From positions 744,001 through 808,000 of the forward strand of contig OY763407.1 in the NCBI GenBank assembly GCA_963667425.1: a stretch of DNA of 64,000 nt. Direction: 5' to 3'. Origin of the DNA: G963667425 sp963667425 [NCBI: bacterium] (lineage in GTDB: Bacteria > UBP6 > UBA1177). The notes beneath the pieces were generated by a model, which worked only from the letters and a program-made list of their open reading frames with translations, searched no databases and was not told the origin of the DNA. Position 1 is the stretch's first letter. Each line of letters starts with the position of its first letter. Shown piece by piece: positions 8,331 to 21,543 of the stretch. The position numbers and the translations under genes are program-made.

Positions 8331-9801
8331 TGTCAACGCAAAGTTAAAATGTCCGGTCTTCTGCAAAATAGAAAAGTCCTCTTTTAAATTTTGAATTATA
8401 ACTTTCATTAATTATTTTCTCACTTCATTCACAGTAGTCTGAAAAATATCAACAGGAAATTTGCAGTAAGGATTTGCATTTTGTTCAGCTATAATCTGAT
8501 CAACTGTTTTGTTAAGTGTTTTAGCATCCTGTGGTAAGAGCTGCTTTTCTCTTTGTCTGAATGTTTCGTATGGCATTTTTCTTCCTTTGTACAGAAGGGT
8601 TATTTCTCCATTAAAACTTTCACAAACTGTTATTTCTCTTTTTCTCATACTTATTCCGGAGCTTTCAGTCTTTATCTGGTAAATGGTATTGTTATATTGT
8701 ATTTCCAGATTATTTGAAATAGTTCTTAGACTGTGTTTGGAAAAAATTATATCAAGTTCCTCTTTGCTGTGCTGAACTTCTCTATGTGCATTTTCACAGG
8801 ATTTTGCTTTTACTGCAAACTTATTACTCAGCATCTCTTTATATTCTGTTAAAAACTTATTTGCTTCTTCGATTGTATTTATCTTTCTAAGCCTCAGTTC
8901 CTTCACAAGACGATCCTGTAAAAGCTGGTTGGCTCTTTCCACTCTACCTTTAGCCTGTGGCGTACCGGCTGAAATAATTTCTATCCCCAGCGTTTTCATC
9001 GCACGGCCAAACTGCGTAATGTTACTGCCTGTTTTCGGATCGGCTCTGTTAACTCTGAATATTCCATGTTTATCTGTATAAAGTGCTATTGGTATTCCAT
9101 ATTCTGAAATGTATCTTCTCATTGTTTCCATGTACGCTTCTGTCGTTTCCGATTCCGAGAAGAAAAGTTCCATGAATTCGCCTGTGGCATCATCTATGAA
9201 AACTGTAAGATTACATTTTGGACGGCGGTTTTCAAACCATTCATGCGGTGAGCCGTCTATCTGTATCAGTTCTCCTGGCCGGCTTCTTCTTTCACGCATC
9301 TGATGAACCCTTTTTGCTTTCTTTGCTTTAGCTTTCCATATATTTTCAGATATCATTATCTGTCTTACTGTTTCTCTTGATATAACTATATCGTCAAGCT
9401 CTTCAAGCTTTTCCGCTGCAAGTGTCGGTCCGAAACCATAATATTTTTCCTTTAGAAGTTGCTGTACTTTTTTTCCCAGTTCCTCTGATATTTTACGGTT
9501 ACTCGTTTTGCCTCTTTTACGCGATATCAAGCCTTTTTCTCCTTCTTTTGAATACCTTTTCAAAATCCTTCGTATCTGCCTTTCCGAAAGATGAAGAAGC
9601 TTTCCAGCTTCTTTCTGAGACAGGCGTTTCAACTTCAAATCCCTTATTACAGAAACACTCTCTATCTCTTTTTGGCTCATTCGTAGAATCTCCTCCACTG
9701 TAATCTCCCATGATTGTTCATTCCTTTCATCTGAGAGATTAGTTTAAATAACCGGACATTTCTACTTTGCTCACATAGGACATTATCACTTTGCGCCCAC
9801 A
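8331..9801 (-). mobile_element. Complete IS1202/ISNCY-family insertion sequence (copy 1), about 1.47 kb
   Basis: The boundaries come from three agreeing signs: flanking direct repeats of 16-18 bp, imperfect terminal inverted repeats (left TGTCAACGCAAAG, right end inverted TGTGGGCGCAAAG), and loss of identity with copy 2 exactly at 9801. Each end carries two copies of a 17-bp motif (left 8338-8354 and 8363-8379; right 9754-9770 and 9778-9794), likely transposase binding sites. One transposase gene fills it. A long duplication of this size is, as I recall, typical of the ISTde1 subgroup of the IS1202 family. It sits between the LPP20-like gene and the fum promoter. Confidence 0.9.
8412..9680 (-). 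CDS. DDE transposase, IS1202/ISNCY family (intact)
   Basis: A 422-residue transposase. Residues 1-60 form a helix-turn-helix (LSQKEAGKLLHLSERQIRRILKRYSKEG), followed by a second winged-helix-like region and an rve/DDE core: Asp in LIQIDGSPHEWF, Asp in LYTDKHGIFR, Glu in KGRVERANQ. This N-terminus plus the DGSxHxWFE signature is that of the ISNCY/IS1202 group. I choose the ATG at 9680 because GGAGG lies nine bases upstream; a GTG 18 bases earlier would extend it by six residues and overlap that ribosome site. Copy 2 at 37.5 kb is nearly identical but truncated, so the family has moved recently. Confidence 0.9.
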   Translation of the reverse strand: MSQKEIESVSVIRDLKLKRLSQKEAGKLLHLSERQIRRILKRYSKEGEKGLISRKRGKTSNRKISEELGKKVQQLLKEKYYGFGPTLAAEKLEELDDIVISRETVRQIMISENIWKAKAKKAKRVHQMRERRSRPGELIQIDGSPHEWFENRRPKCNLTVFIDDATGEFMELFFSESETTEAYMETMRRYISEYGIPIALYTDKHGIFRVNRADPKTGSNITQFGRAMKTLGIEIISAGTPQAKGRVERANQLLQDRLVKELRLRKINTIEEANKFLTEYKEMLSNKFAVKAKSCENAHREVQHSKEELDIIFSKHSLRTISNNLEIQYNNTIYQIKTESSGISMRKREITVCESFNGEITLLYKGRKMPYETFRQREKQLLPQDAKTLNKTVDQIIAEQNANPYCKFPVDIFQTTVNEVRK

Positions 9802-9817
9802 TAAAATTATGCTATCT
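9802..9817. repeat. Target-site duplication, right copy
   Basis: Exact repeat of 8315-8330. It ends immediately before the fum -35 hexamer. Confidence 0.9.
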
Positions 9818-9845
9818 TTGACTTGATAACAAAAAGATATAAAAT
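9818..9845 (+). promoter_or_regulatory. Putative fumAB promoter, abutting the IS insertion
   Basis: TTGACT (9818-9823), a 16-bp spacer and TAAAAT (9840-9845). The IS lies directly upstream of the -35, leaving the core promoter intact but replacing everything further upstream. Confidence 0.6.
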
Positions 9846-9875
9846 AAAATGCATTATACAAAGGAGAAACAACTA

Positions 9876-10709
9876 ATGTCTTTGCACCCCCTATTTTTGA
9901 AAAATAAAATAAAAGAGTTGATACTTGAAACGTCCGTAAACCCGCAGTCACTGCATGGTTTTTCTTTTATAAATTCATCTATGACAGGTAAAGAACTGAA
10001 GCTTGCTGAAGTTCTTGATAATAACCTTAAAATTGCCAAAGAGACAAACCGTCCGCTATGTCAGGATTGTGGAACTGTGCAGTTCTTTGTAGAAAAAGGA
10101 GTGCATTTTACTTTTTCAGGCGGAGCCGGTCTTGAGACAATACTAAATTCTGCTGTAAAAGAAGCGTATGAAGAAGGATTTTTAAGAAAATCTATGGTTA
10201 TTCATCCTTTTGAAAGAAAAAACACATGTGATAACACTCCCGCTTTTGTGCATATGAAAGAGACTGATGGTGCTGAGCTTACAATTTATGTTATGCTTAA
10301 AGGCGGTGGCAGCGAAAACGTTTCAAACATGAAAATGATGACTCCTGCAGAAGGAAGAGAAGGTGTTGCTGATTTTGTCTTTGAAACTATAAAAAAAGCT
10401 GGAGGAAAAGGTTGCCCACCCTACTTTGCAGGAATTGCTGTCGGCGGAACTTTTGACACAGTTGGCACTTTTGCCAAAGAAGCTTTAATAAAAAAAGAAA
10501 ATGATGATGATGAATTAAAAACTATTGTATTGGATAAATTAAAAGATCTTGATTTTGGAATCCTTGGTTTTGATGGTTCTTTTCCTGTTGCAGATGTTTA
10601 TGTAAAAACTGTTCCGACACATATTGCTATGATGCCGGTTGCTGTGGTGCTTAACTGCCACAGCCTTCGCATAGGAAAATTTTCAACGGAGAATAAAAAT
10701 GATAGATAA
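9876..10709 (+). CDS. fumA: Class I fumarate hydratase, alpha subunit
   Basis: This is the larger subunit of the two-gene, [4Fe-4S]-dependent class I fumarase/tartrate dehydratase, which hydrates fumarate to malate and is typical of anaerobes. Likely cluster cysteines are in LCQDCGTV, KNTCDNTP and GKGCPPYF; GGGSENVSNMKMM and GIAVGGTFDTVG are further family landmarks. I place the start at 9876 (277 residues): AAGGAG lies nine bases upstream, and the promoter -10 at 9840-9845 would put transcription start too close to the earlier in-frame ATG at 9849. It overlaps the beta subunit gene by 11 bases. L-tartrate dehydratase is the main alternative. Confidence 0.9.
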   Translation: MSLHPLFLKNKIKELILETSVNPQSLHGFSFINSSMTGKELKLAEVLDNNLKIAKETNRPLCQDCGTVQFFVEKGVHFTFSGGAGLETILNSAVKEAYEEGFLRKSMVIHPFERKNTCDNTPAFVHMKETDGAELTIYVMLKGGGSENVSNMKMMTPAEGREGVADFVFETIKKAGGKGCPPYFAGIAVGGTFDTVGTFAKEALIKKENDDDELKTIVLDKLKDLDFGILGFDGSFPVADVYVKTVPTHIAMMPVAVVLNCHSLRIGKFSTENKNDR

Positions 10710-11163
10710 AATTTTAAGTACCCCTGAAAACGAATTTCTTGAGATATCCGGAACTATTTTCACAATAAGAGATCAAAGTTGTAAATTTCTAGCCGAGTAT
10801 ATCAAAAAGAAAAAAAATCCTTTTAAAGATGAAAATCTGATATTCTTTTTTGCCGGTCCAACTCCCGGTTTTGAAAATGGCAATGGTTCCATAGGCCCAA
10901 CAACAAGTTCACGCATGGTTCCTTTTTTTGAAATGCTTATTTCACTTGGCGCAAAAGCGCTTATAGGTAAAGGCGATGTGGGAATAAAAGGAAAAGATAT
11001 ATTAGAAAAAAGTAATGTTTCATACCTTTCAGCATTTGGCGGTGCCGGAGCATATTATGGTAAGACAGTTGAAAAAATGGAAACTTTTCTTTTTCCGGAA
11101 CTTGGTCCGGAGGCTATCTATAAAATAGAAGTTTCTGGTTTTCCTGCTATAAAAATATATTAA
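10699..11163 (+). CDS. fumB: Class I fumarate hydratase, beta subunit
   Basis: The 154-residue partner of the alpha subunit forms the C-terminal swivelling domain of class I fumarase. Recognisable stretches are FFAGPTPGFENGNGSIGPTTSSRM, where the Thr-Thr-Ser-Ser-Arg-Met motif binds substrate, and ALIGKGDVGIKG. It is slightly shorter than the usual 170-190 residues, mainly at the C-terminus. It overlaps the alpha gene by 11 bases, consistent with coupled translation. Its stop codon overlaps the stop codon of the convergent antiporter gene by four bases, leaving no room for a terminator between them. Confidence 0.88.
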   Translation: MIDKILSTPENEFLEISGTIFTIRDQSCKFLAEYIKKKKNPFKDENLIFFFAGPTPGFENGNGSIGPTTSSRMVPFFEMLISLGAKALIGKGDVGIKGKDILEKSNVSYLSAFGGAGAYYGKTVEKMETFLFPELGPEAIYKIEVSGFPAIKIY

Positions 11164-12530
11164 AGAAAAAGCTGAGATATTATAAAAAACATTGGAATAA
11201 GAACACTCAAAGAATATTTCATATATCCAAAAAATGATGGCATTTTTACTTTGTGTTCTTCAGCAATTGATTTGACCATAAAGTTTGGTCCATTTCCTAT
11301 ATAAGTGTTTGCTCCCATAAAAACAGCACCAACAGATACCGCAGTGAGCATAACTTCCATGCTTGGAGTAAAATTTCTTGGATCAATTCCAGCTGCTGTA
11401 AAAAATGTCACATAAGTAGGTGCATTATCCAAAAATGAAGACAGCGCTCCTGTAGCCCAGAAATAATGAGACGGACTTTTTACATATTGAAGAATAATTG
11501 CTGAATTCTCCTCGAGAATTAAAAGAGCTGGAACCATAGTTAAAAATATTCCTATAAAAAGATATGCAACCTCTTTTATAGGAGCCATAGAAAAATTGTT
11601 ACTCTTTCTAAGGCCTTTAGGTGTTGTAATCAAAGAAAGCAGAACCATTCCAATCATTACAAATTCTCTTAAAAAAGAGAGATAAGATGCCGGATAAAAA
11701 GGATTTTGTATATTTGGAATAAAAGATAGTGTATTGCTATTTATAAATGCAACAGATAAAACAACACCTGCTAGCCATATAAAATTTCTTTTACCTTTTA
11801 TTACTATAGGTTCATAATGTCTTCTATCACGAATAACAGATCTTGCACTCTCTTTTTTGTAAAATCTGGAATCCCATATGTAATAAATTACAAGTAGCCA
11901 TATCATGGCAAAAATCCAGATTGGCCAGAGCCCCATTGTCCATGTAAAATGAACGCCTTTTAAATAACCAAGGAAAAGAGGCGGATCACCAAGCGGAGTT
12001 AAAAGTCCACCTGCATTACAGACAACAAAAATAAAAAATATAACTGAATGTCTTGTGTATTTTCTCTCTTTGTTTGCATTTAGAAAAGGGCGAATTAAAA
12101 GCATTGCTGCTCCGGTTGTTCCGACAATACTTGCCAAAACACCACCAATAAGGAGAAATATTACATTATTTTTTGGTGTGGCAGTAATATTTCCTTCAAC
12201 AAGAACACCGCCTGATATAACAAAAAGAGAACCTAAAAGAATAATAAAAGGAAGATATTCAAATATCATTATATCAAGCATTTTTTCAGTACATCCGACA
12301 AACATGAGGTATATACCCATCGGAATACCAAGACCAAGAGCAACAATAAGTTTGTTTCTATTATTTTCCCACCAATGTTCTTTAACAAGAGGCAATACAG
12401 CTATTGAAAGAAGCATTATTGCAAACGGAATAACAGAAACAAATGAAAGATGGTGCGCTTCGCATTTATCTTCTGCTCCTGACAAAATAAAAGCAGTAAA
12501 AATCAAGGCAGTAAAAACAAAAAATTTCAT
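11160..12530 (-). CDS. NhaD-type sodium/proton antiporter family membrane protein
   Basis: A 456-residue polytopic membrane protein with about a dozen hydrophobic segments and an N-terminal hydrophobic segment that may be a signal anchor. Family signatures of the NhaD/CitMHS-like ion-transporter group are ISGGVLVEGNI, GTTGAAMLLIRP, NAGGLLTPLGDPPLFLGYLKG and, near the end, SSFLDNAPTYVTFFTAA and GANTYIGNGPNFMVK. Such proteins exchange Na+ for H+, though some relatives carry organic anions; the neighbouring fumarase makes a dicarboxylate role worth keeping open. It is convergent with fumB, sharing four bases at the stops, and precedes no same-strand gene within 1 kb downstream. Confidence 0.85.
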   Translation of the reverse strand: MKFFVFTALIFTAFILSGAEDKCEAHHLSFVSVIPFAIMLLSIAVLPLVKEHWWENNRNKLIVALGLGIPMGIYLMFVGCTEKMLDIMIFEYLPFIILLGSLFVISGGVLVEGNITATPKNNVIFLLIGGVLASIVGTTGAAMLLIRPFLNANKERKYTRHSVIFFIFVVCNAGGLLTPLGDPPLFLGYLKGVHFTWTMGLWPIWIFAMIWLLVIYYIWDSRFYKKESARSVIRDRRHYEPIVIKGKRNFIWLAGVVLSVAFINSNTLSFIPNIQNPFYPASYLSFLREFVMIGMVLLSLITTPKGLRKSNNFSMAPIKEVAYLFIGIFLTMVPALLILEENSAIILQYVKSPSHYFWATGALSSFLDNAPTYVTFFTAAGIDPRNFTPSMEVMLTAVSVGAVFMGANTYIGNGPNFMVKSIAEEHKVKMPSFFGYMKYSLSVLIPMFFIISQLFL

Positions 12531-12543
12531 CTAAAAATCTCCA

Positions 12544-14815
<2,272 letters not shown>

Positions 14816-15038
14816 TTAATCTCCGAAATAAATTTGCCATCTATTTAACTATTTATGAAAATTAAAGTCAATTCAAAAAAACAAATTATCCTCAAACCAA
14901 AAATTATAATAAACAATACATAAAAGTTCTCATTCAATATTAACTGTTTTTTATATTTCATTAAATTTTGATGAGGTATGGTTTATTATTTTTTTACAAT
15001 GATATATAGATGTTTCAAATCAGACAAATTTAAATATT

Positions 15039-15075
15039 TAATTAAGCAATCCCTAATTCAGGGACTGCTTAATTA
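15039..15075 (-). terminator. Intrinsic terminator after speE
   Basis: A 16-bp stem with one mismatch (15039-15054 and 15060-15075) and a five-base loop lies 14 bases past the speE stop. On the minus strand an AT-rich but broken T tract follows. It closes the six-gene run that begins at 21297. The rest of 14813-15038 holds nothing I can identify. Confidence 0.7.
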
Positions 15076-15088
15076 TAAAAAATATTTT

Positions 15089-15925
15089 TCAGAAATTATA
15101 GATGTTTTCCTTTACAAAGTTTGGAAGAGCAAGTGCACCAAGATGAATTTCAGGATTATAGTATTTACATTTTTTTGCTATTTCTGCACTTCTTTCTCTG
15201 TCAAAGTTTCTGAGACTGAGTTTGTCGGATGCTGCTGTCATTGTCCAGAATCCGCTTGGATATAGCGGTATCATTGCTATATATGTCTGAACATTTTTGA
15301 ATACTTTTCCCATATTTTCAGTCATGCTTTTCATTACATCGCTGAAATACCATGGTGATTCACTCTGAGAAACCATTATTCCACCTTCTTTAAGTGCTTT
15401 TTTAACGAGCGCATAATATGGTTCGCCAAAAAGTGCGACCCCAGGTCCAACCGGATCTGATGAATCTGTGATTATAAGGTCAAAATAATTTTCATATTTC
15501 TCAAGAAATTTAAATCCGTCTTCAAATGCGAGTGTAACTTTTTCTTCTTCAAGTGAGCATGCTACTGTTGGAAAATATTTCTGACTTAGTCTGACAACTC
15601 TTTCATCTATTTCACAAAGCACTGCTTCTTTAATGGATGGGTGTTTTAAAATTTCTCTTATTGCTCCACCGTCTCCACCACCTATTACAAGGACTCTTTC
15701 AGGATTTTCTATAGTGCAAAGAGGCATATGAGTTATCATTTCATGATATACAAACTCATCTTTTTCACTAAGCATTGCCAATCCATCAAGTGCAAGGAAG
15801 TTCCCGAAAAACTCTGTCTCATAGAACTCTATTTTCTGAAATAGAGAATTTTCTTCATGCAGTTTTCTCTTTATTTTCAGTCCAAGAGATGCTCTATCAT
15901 CATAGTTTTCTACGAACCAGCTCAT
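15089..15925 (-). CDS. speE: Spermidine synthase (polyamine aminopropyltransferase)
   Basis: SpeE moves an aminopropyl group from decarboxylated SAM to putrescine or a related amine. The 278-residue protein has the family's N-terminal beta region, YHEMITHMPL, the SAM-binding glycine motif VIGGGDGG and the catalytic-loop IITDSSDPVGP. It overlaps pdaD by four bases (ATGA), so arginine decarboxylase and aminopropyltransferase are coupled. With no agmatinase, ureohydrolase or SAM decarboxylase in the window, the acceptor could be putrescine or agmatine itself, as in the aminopropylagmatine route known from thermophiles. The last gene of the run, it is followed by a terminator. Confidence 0.92.
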   Translation of the reverse strand: MSWFVENYDDRASLGLKIKRKLHEENSLFQKIEFYETEFFGNFLALDGLAMLSEKDEFVYHEMITHMPLCTIENPERVLVIGGGDGGAIREILKHPSIKEAVLCEIDERVVRLSQKYFPTVACSLEEEKVTLAFEDGFKFLEKYENYFDLIITDSSDPVGPGVALFGEPYYALVKKALKEGGIMVSQSESPWYFSDVMKSMTENMGKVFKNVQTYIAMIPLYPSGFWTMTAASDKLSLRNFDRERSAEIAKKCKYYNPEIHLGALALPNFVKENIYNF

Positions 15926-16416
15926 TTATCCCCCATTAATCTTTCTTCCCAAAGTACAACGGCTGCAAATGCTGTTGCTATATTTTCAACTGTAGCTTCA
16001 ACACCTTTACTTTTTACTGTGTATTTTGTTATTCCTCTCATTTTCATAGCTTCTTCAGCCATGCTTCTTACTTTTTCTTCAACAAACTCAAGAGGTGCAT
16101 GATTACTATGTTCCATAATAACGCCATTTATTGATGGATCATCAGGGATTGCTGCAGAAACTGCTGCCGCTATTGTTTCTCCTGGTTCTGATGATGTTAT
16201 TGCTGCATATGCAACCGGAGCAAATGATCCGAGTGGAAGTTTAAAAGGTTTTACTTCTTTTGATGCCGGAGGAACTATTGAACTCATTTTTATAAGATTT
16301 GTGTTGCCTATTCCGGCTGCAAGAAGAGCTCCATCAAAACTTGTGAGCTCTGTTTCTCCTTCACTTGAACCTGCACAAAAGAAGTGTACATCTGGAATTG
16401 TATCGATTTTTACCAT
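15922..16416 (-). CDS. pdaD: Pyruvoyl-dependent arginine decarboxylase
   Basis: PvlArgDC decarboxylates arginine to agmatine with a pyruvoyl group made by self-cleavage of the proenzyme. The 164-residue length is typical. The cleavage motif is NLIKMSSIVPP, so the bond broken should be Ser45-Ser46, with Ser46 becoming the pyruvoyl group. The EHSNH segment and C-terminal VLWEERLM are also characteristic. It overlaps speE by four bases and follows pyrG after 21 bases, making it part of the operon gap-pgk-pyrG-pdaD-speE. An acid-stress function, known for some relatives, is less likely given the speE coupling. Confidence 0.93.
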   Translation of the reverse strand: MVKIDTIPDVHFFCAGSSEGETELTSFDGALLAAGIGNTNLIKMSSIVPPASKEVKPFKLPLGSFAPVAYAAITSSEPGETIAAAVSAAIPDDPSINGVIMEHSNHAPLEFVEEKVRSMAEEAMKMRGITKYTVKSKGVEATVENIATAFAAVVLWEERLMGDK

Positions 16417-16437
16417 ACTTTCTCCTACAATAAAAAT

Positions 16438-18078
<1,641 letters not shown>

Positions 18079-19257
18079 CTATTTGTTAAGAATGTCTATG
18101 GCGGGAAGAGTACCTTTCTTTAAAAAAGCAAGACTCGCTCCGCCTCCGGTAGATATGTGATCGAAGTTTTCACCAACTCCAGCCATATTGATGATGGCTA
18201 CAGTATCTCCACCTCCTGCAACGGTGTAGGCTTCAGATCCGGCAATGGCTTTTGCTATTTTTAAAGAACCTTTGGTAAAAGGTTCTTTTTCACTAGCACC
18301 CATAGGTCCATTCCAAAATACTGCATTTGATCTTCTTATTTCTTCAGAAAAGAGATCTTCTGTCGCAGGACCTATATCATAAGCGGAAAGATTTTCCGGA
18401 AAATTGTCATTACTGAAAACATAGCCTTCTTTTTCATCTATATTTTTAGCAACAATATGATCTACAGGAAGAACGAGCTTGACTCCTCTTACTTCCGCCC
18501 CTTTAATAATATCCTGAGCAATAGATATCTTATCCTGTTCCACAAAGGAAGTTCCAACATTTATTCCTTTTGCGGCAAGAAAAGTGTATGCCATTGCTCC
18601 GCCAATTATTATTTTATCAGCAACACTCAAGAAAGAACGTATGAGAGCTATTTTATCGGAGATATTGGCTCCACCCATAACTACAGTGAATCCGTCACCT
18701 CTTGAATATCTTAACAGATTGGAAAGAGCTTTGTGTTCTTTTAGCATTAATATTCCAGCTGCCTTATCTTCCATAATTGAAGGAAGTGCAGATACGGAAG
18801 CATGCTCTCTATGAGAAACAGCAAAAGCATCATTAATATAGACATCACACAATTTGGCAAGCATTCTCGCAAATCCGGTTTCATTATTTTCTTCTCCTTC
18901 ATAAAACCTCAGGTTCTCAAGAAGAAGAATGTTACCTGGTTTGAGATCTCTTACCATCTGCTGTGCGCCCATACCTATACAGTCTTCAAAAAAGACTATT
19001 TCCCTGTCAAGCAATTCTGCAAGTCTGGCTCCTACAGGCTCAAGAGAGAACGCCTGATTTCTAGTTCCTCTTGGATTTCCGATGTGTGATGCGATAATGA
19101 TCCTGCAATTGTAGTCAAGTGCATGTTTTATAGTAGGAAGAGAGGCTACAATTCTGGTGTCATCAGCCACAGTTCCATCTTCTTTTAGTGAAACATTGAA
19201 ATCTGTTCTGATCAAAACCCTTTTCTCTCTTATAGCAAGCTCTGTGATAGCTCTCAT
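18079..19257 (-). CDS. pgk: Phosphoglycerate kinase
   Basis: Pgk makes ATP from 1,3-bisphosphoglycerate in glycolysis. The 392-residue protein shows the substrate-binding start RVLIRTDFNVSL, the basic-patch region ASHIGNPRG, LLENLRFYEGEE, the interdomain segment FTVVMGGANISDKI and the nucleotide motif FWNGPMGASEKEPF with a final GGGDTVA and STGGGASL. It sits 15 bases after gap, the classical gap-pgk pairing, but is followed by pyrG rather than by tpi. All key motifs look intact. Confidence 0.97.
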   Translation of the reverse strand: MRAITELAIREKRVLIRTDFNVSLKEDGTVADDTRIVASLPTIKHALDYNCRIIIASHIGNPRGTRNQAFSLEPVGARLAELLDREIVFFEDCIGMGAQQMVRDLKPGNILLLENLRFYEGEENNETGFARMLAKLCDVYINDAFAVSHREHASVSALPSIMEDKAAGILMLKEHKALSNLLRYSRGDGFTVVMGGANISDKIALIRSFLSVADKIIIGGAMAYTFLAAKGINVGTSFVEQDKISIAQDIIKGAEVRGVKLVLPVDHIVAKNIDEKEGYVFSNDNFPENLSAYDIGPATEDLFSEEIRRSNAVFWNGPMGASEKEPFTKGSLKIAKAIAGSEAYTVAGGGDTVAIINMAGVGENFDHISTGGGASLAFLKKGTLPAIDILNK

Positions 19258-19272
19258 AAAAAATTATTCCCC

Positions 19273-20286
<1,014 letters not shown>

Positions 20287-20310
20287 CTAAAAAAGTTTTT
20301 TTATAACCAT

Positions 20311-21297
20311 CTACTTTCGATCTTTCATGAAAAACGACCTTTGAAGAGCAAAAATCTTCCCTGTCCAGTTTTCCTCATTCCCATTCATATCTGCCCCATA
20401 AATTCCATTTATATGGGCATCAAGATTATCCGCAGCAGCCACAAGAAAAGCTTCCGGTGTCTTAGGAATCTTGGGAGAGCCATATTCATACTCTCCATGA
20501 TGACTAAGCATGATATGAAGCAGCTCCATTCTCAATTCACTCTTATCAGGAATGACATCGTAAAGGAGTTTTTCAATATAAGTCGCCCCCATGTAGATAT
20601 GTCCTAAAAGTTTCCCTCTATCACTATACCTGTCTACCAACATAGTATAATCATTAACGGAAAATTCAAAAACTTTTCCTGCATCATGTAGCATTGCGCC
20701 TAAAAGTGCAAGAGATACATCTATTTTGTAATCTCGGTTATACTTATCAGACATAGCATAAACTATATCAGCAACAGAAACAGTATGTTCTAAAAGACCC
20801 CTTCTATATGCATGGTGCATTGACTTCCCTGCCGGAATAACAGTAAAAAGATTCCAGTATCTGGAATTTGCCATAAAAGCATCAACAACTATTTTATGCT
20901 CTTCATCAAGCAATTCCTTCAAGTTGTTCCACTTTTCAACAAGTTCATTTAAACTGTATTTTGATTCAGGAATAAGACCAGGATAGGAATCTATCTCCTC
21001 CTGTGTCATAGGTGATGCTTCCTCGATAACAAGCTGCAAAGAGCCCTGATAAAGAGAAGATTTTCCATTCATCACCTTAATTAAAGAATTTTGTTTAAAT
21101 AGCGATTCAGACTCTTCAGTTACATTCCATACTTTTCCACCTACAGAAGTATAACCGTCATTAAGTTCCAAATCTATAAATTTACTTCCATTTCGTCCAG
21201 TCTTTATTTGAACAGACTTAACAATTAAAAAAAGTAAATCATCAGGAATTATTATTTTGCTATCGCTAAGATCTGTAATTTTCAATCTTGATACCAT
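20311..21297 (-). CDS. HD-domain OB-fold protein, YhaM-like 3'-5' exoribonuclease
   Basis: The protein combines an N-terminal OB-fold-like region (about residues 5-100, including FIDLELNDGYTSVGGKVWNV) with a C-terminal HD phosphohydrolase domain: HHAYRRGLLEHTVSVA, AMLHDAGKV, MLSHHGEYEYGSP and AAADNLDAHI. This is the layout of the YhaM family, 3'-5' exonucleases acting on RNA and ssDNA. I start it at 21297 (328 residues), because a good promoter (21325-21353) would place the transcript start just upstream, and the 40 extra residues of the longer reading frame are hydrophobic and unlike the family. The ribosome site is weak (AGAG). First gene of the gap-pgk-pyrG-pdaD-speE run. Confidence 0.85.
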   Translation of the reverse strand: MVSRLKITDLSDSKIIIPDDLLFLIVKSVQIKTGRNGSKFIDLELNDGYTSVGGKVWNVTEESESLFKQNSLIKVMNGKSSLYQGSLQLVIEEASPMTQEEIDSYPGLIPESKYSLNELVEKWNNLKELLDEEHKIVVDAFMANSRYWNLFTVIPAGKSMHHAYRRGLLEHTVSVADIVYAMSDKYNRDYKIDVSLALLGAMLHDAGKVFEFSVNDYTMLVDRYSDRGKLLGHIYMGATYIEKLLYDVIPDKSELRMELLHIMLSHHGEYEYGSPKIPKTPEAFLVAAADNLDAHINGIYGADMNGNEENWTGKIFALQRSFFMKDRK

Positions 21298-21324
21298 AAT
21301 TTTAATCTCTTCGAAATAATCGGG

Positions 21325-21353
21325 ATTAAAAAACCAAACAGTTATAGCGTCAA
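21325..21353 (-). promoter_or_regulatory. Putative promoter of the HD nuclease-gap-pgk-pyrG-pdaD-speE run
   Basis: On the minus strand TTGACG (21348-21353) and TTTAAT (21325-21330) are exactly 17 bp apart. It lies inside the extended reading frame and so argues for the ATG at 21297. Confidence 0.6.
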
Positions 21354-21485
21354 GGTCAAAAAAAATCAATTTTTCCTGCATCAATAAACTAAAAAGGAGG
21401 CTAAATAAGATTATCATCAGTAATTACAGCAACATAATCTAGAAAAAAACAGGCATAAAAAATATCCGACATAAAATATCAGGTA

Positions 21486-21513
21486 TTGACATAAATTCTC
21501 TTTCCATTACAAT
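21486..21513 (+). promoter_or_regulatory. Putative sigma70 promoter of uvrA
   Basis: Consensus TTGACA (21486-21491), a 16-bp spacer and TACAAT (21508-21513), 30 bases before the start, with AGGAGG between. No LexA-type box was recognised. Confidence 0.7.
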
Positions 21514-21543
21514 CGGCACGATTTTTAGGAGGTTCGTTTTATC

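Noticed and set aside
9739-9951. A 70-codon minus-strand frame crossing the IS right end
   Set aside because: It spans the IS/host junction and the fumA start, so it is an insertion artefact.
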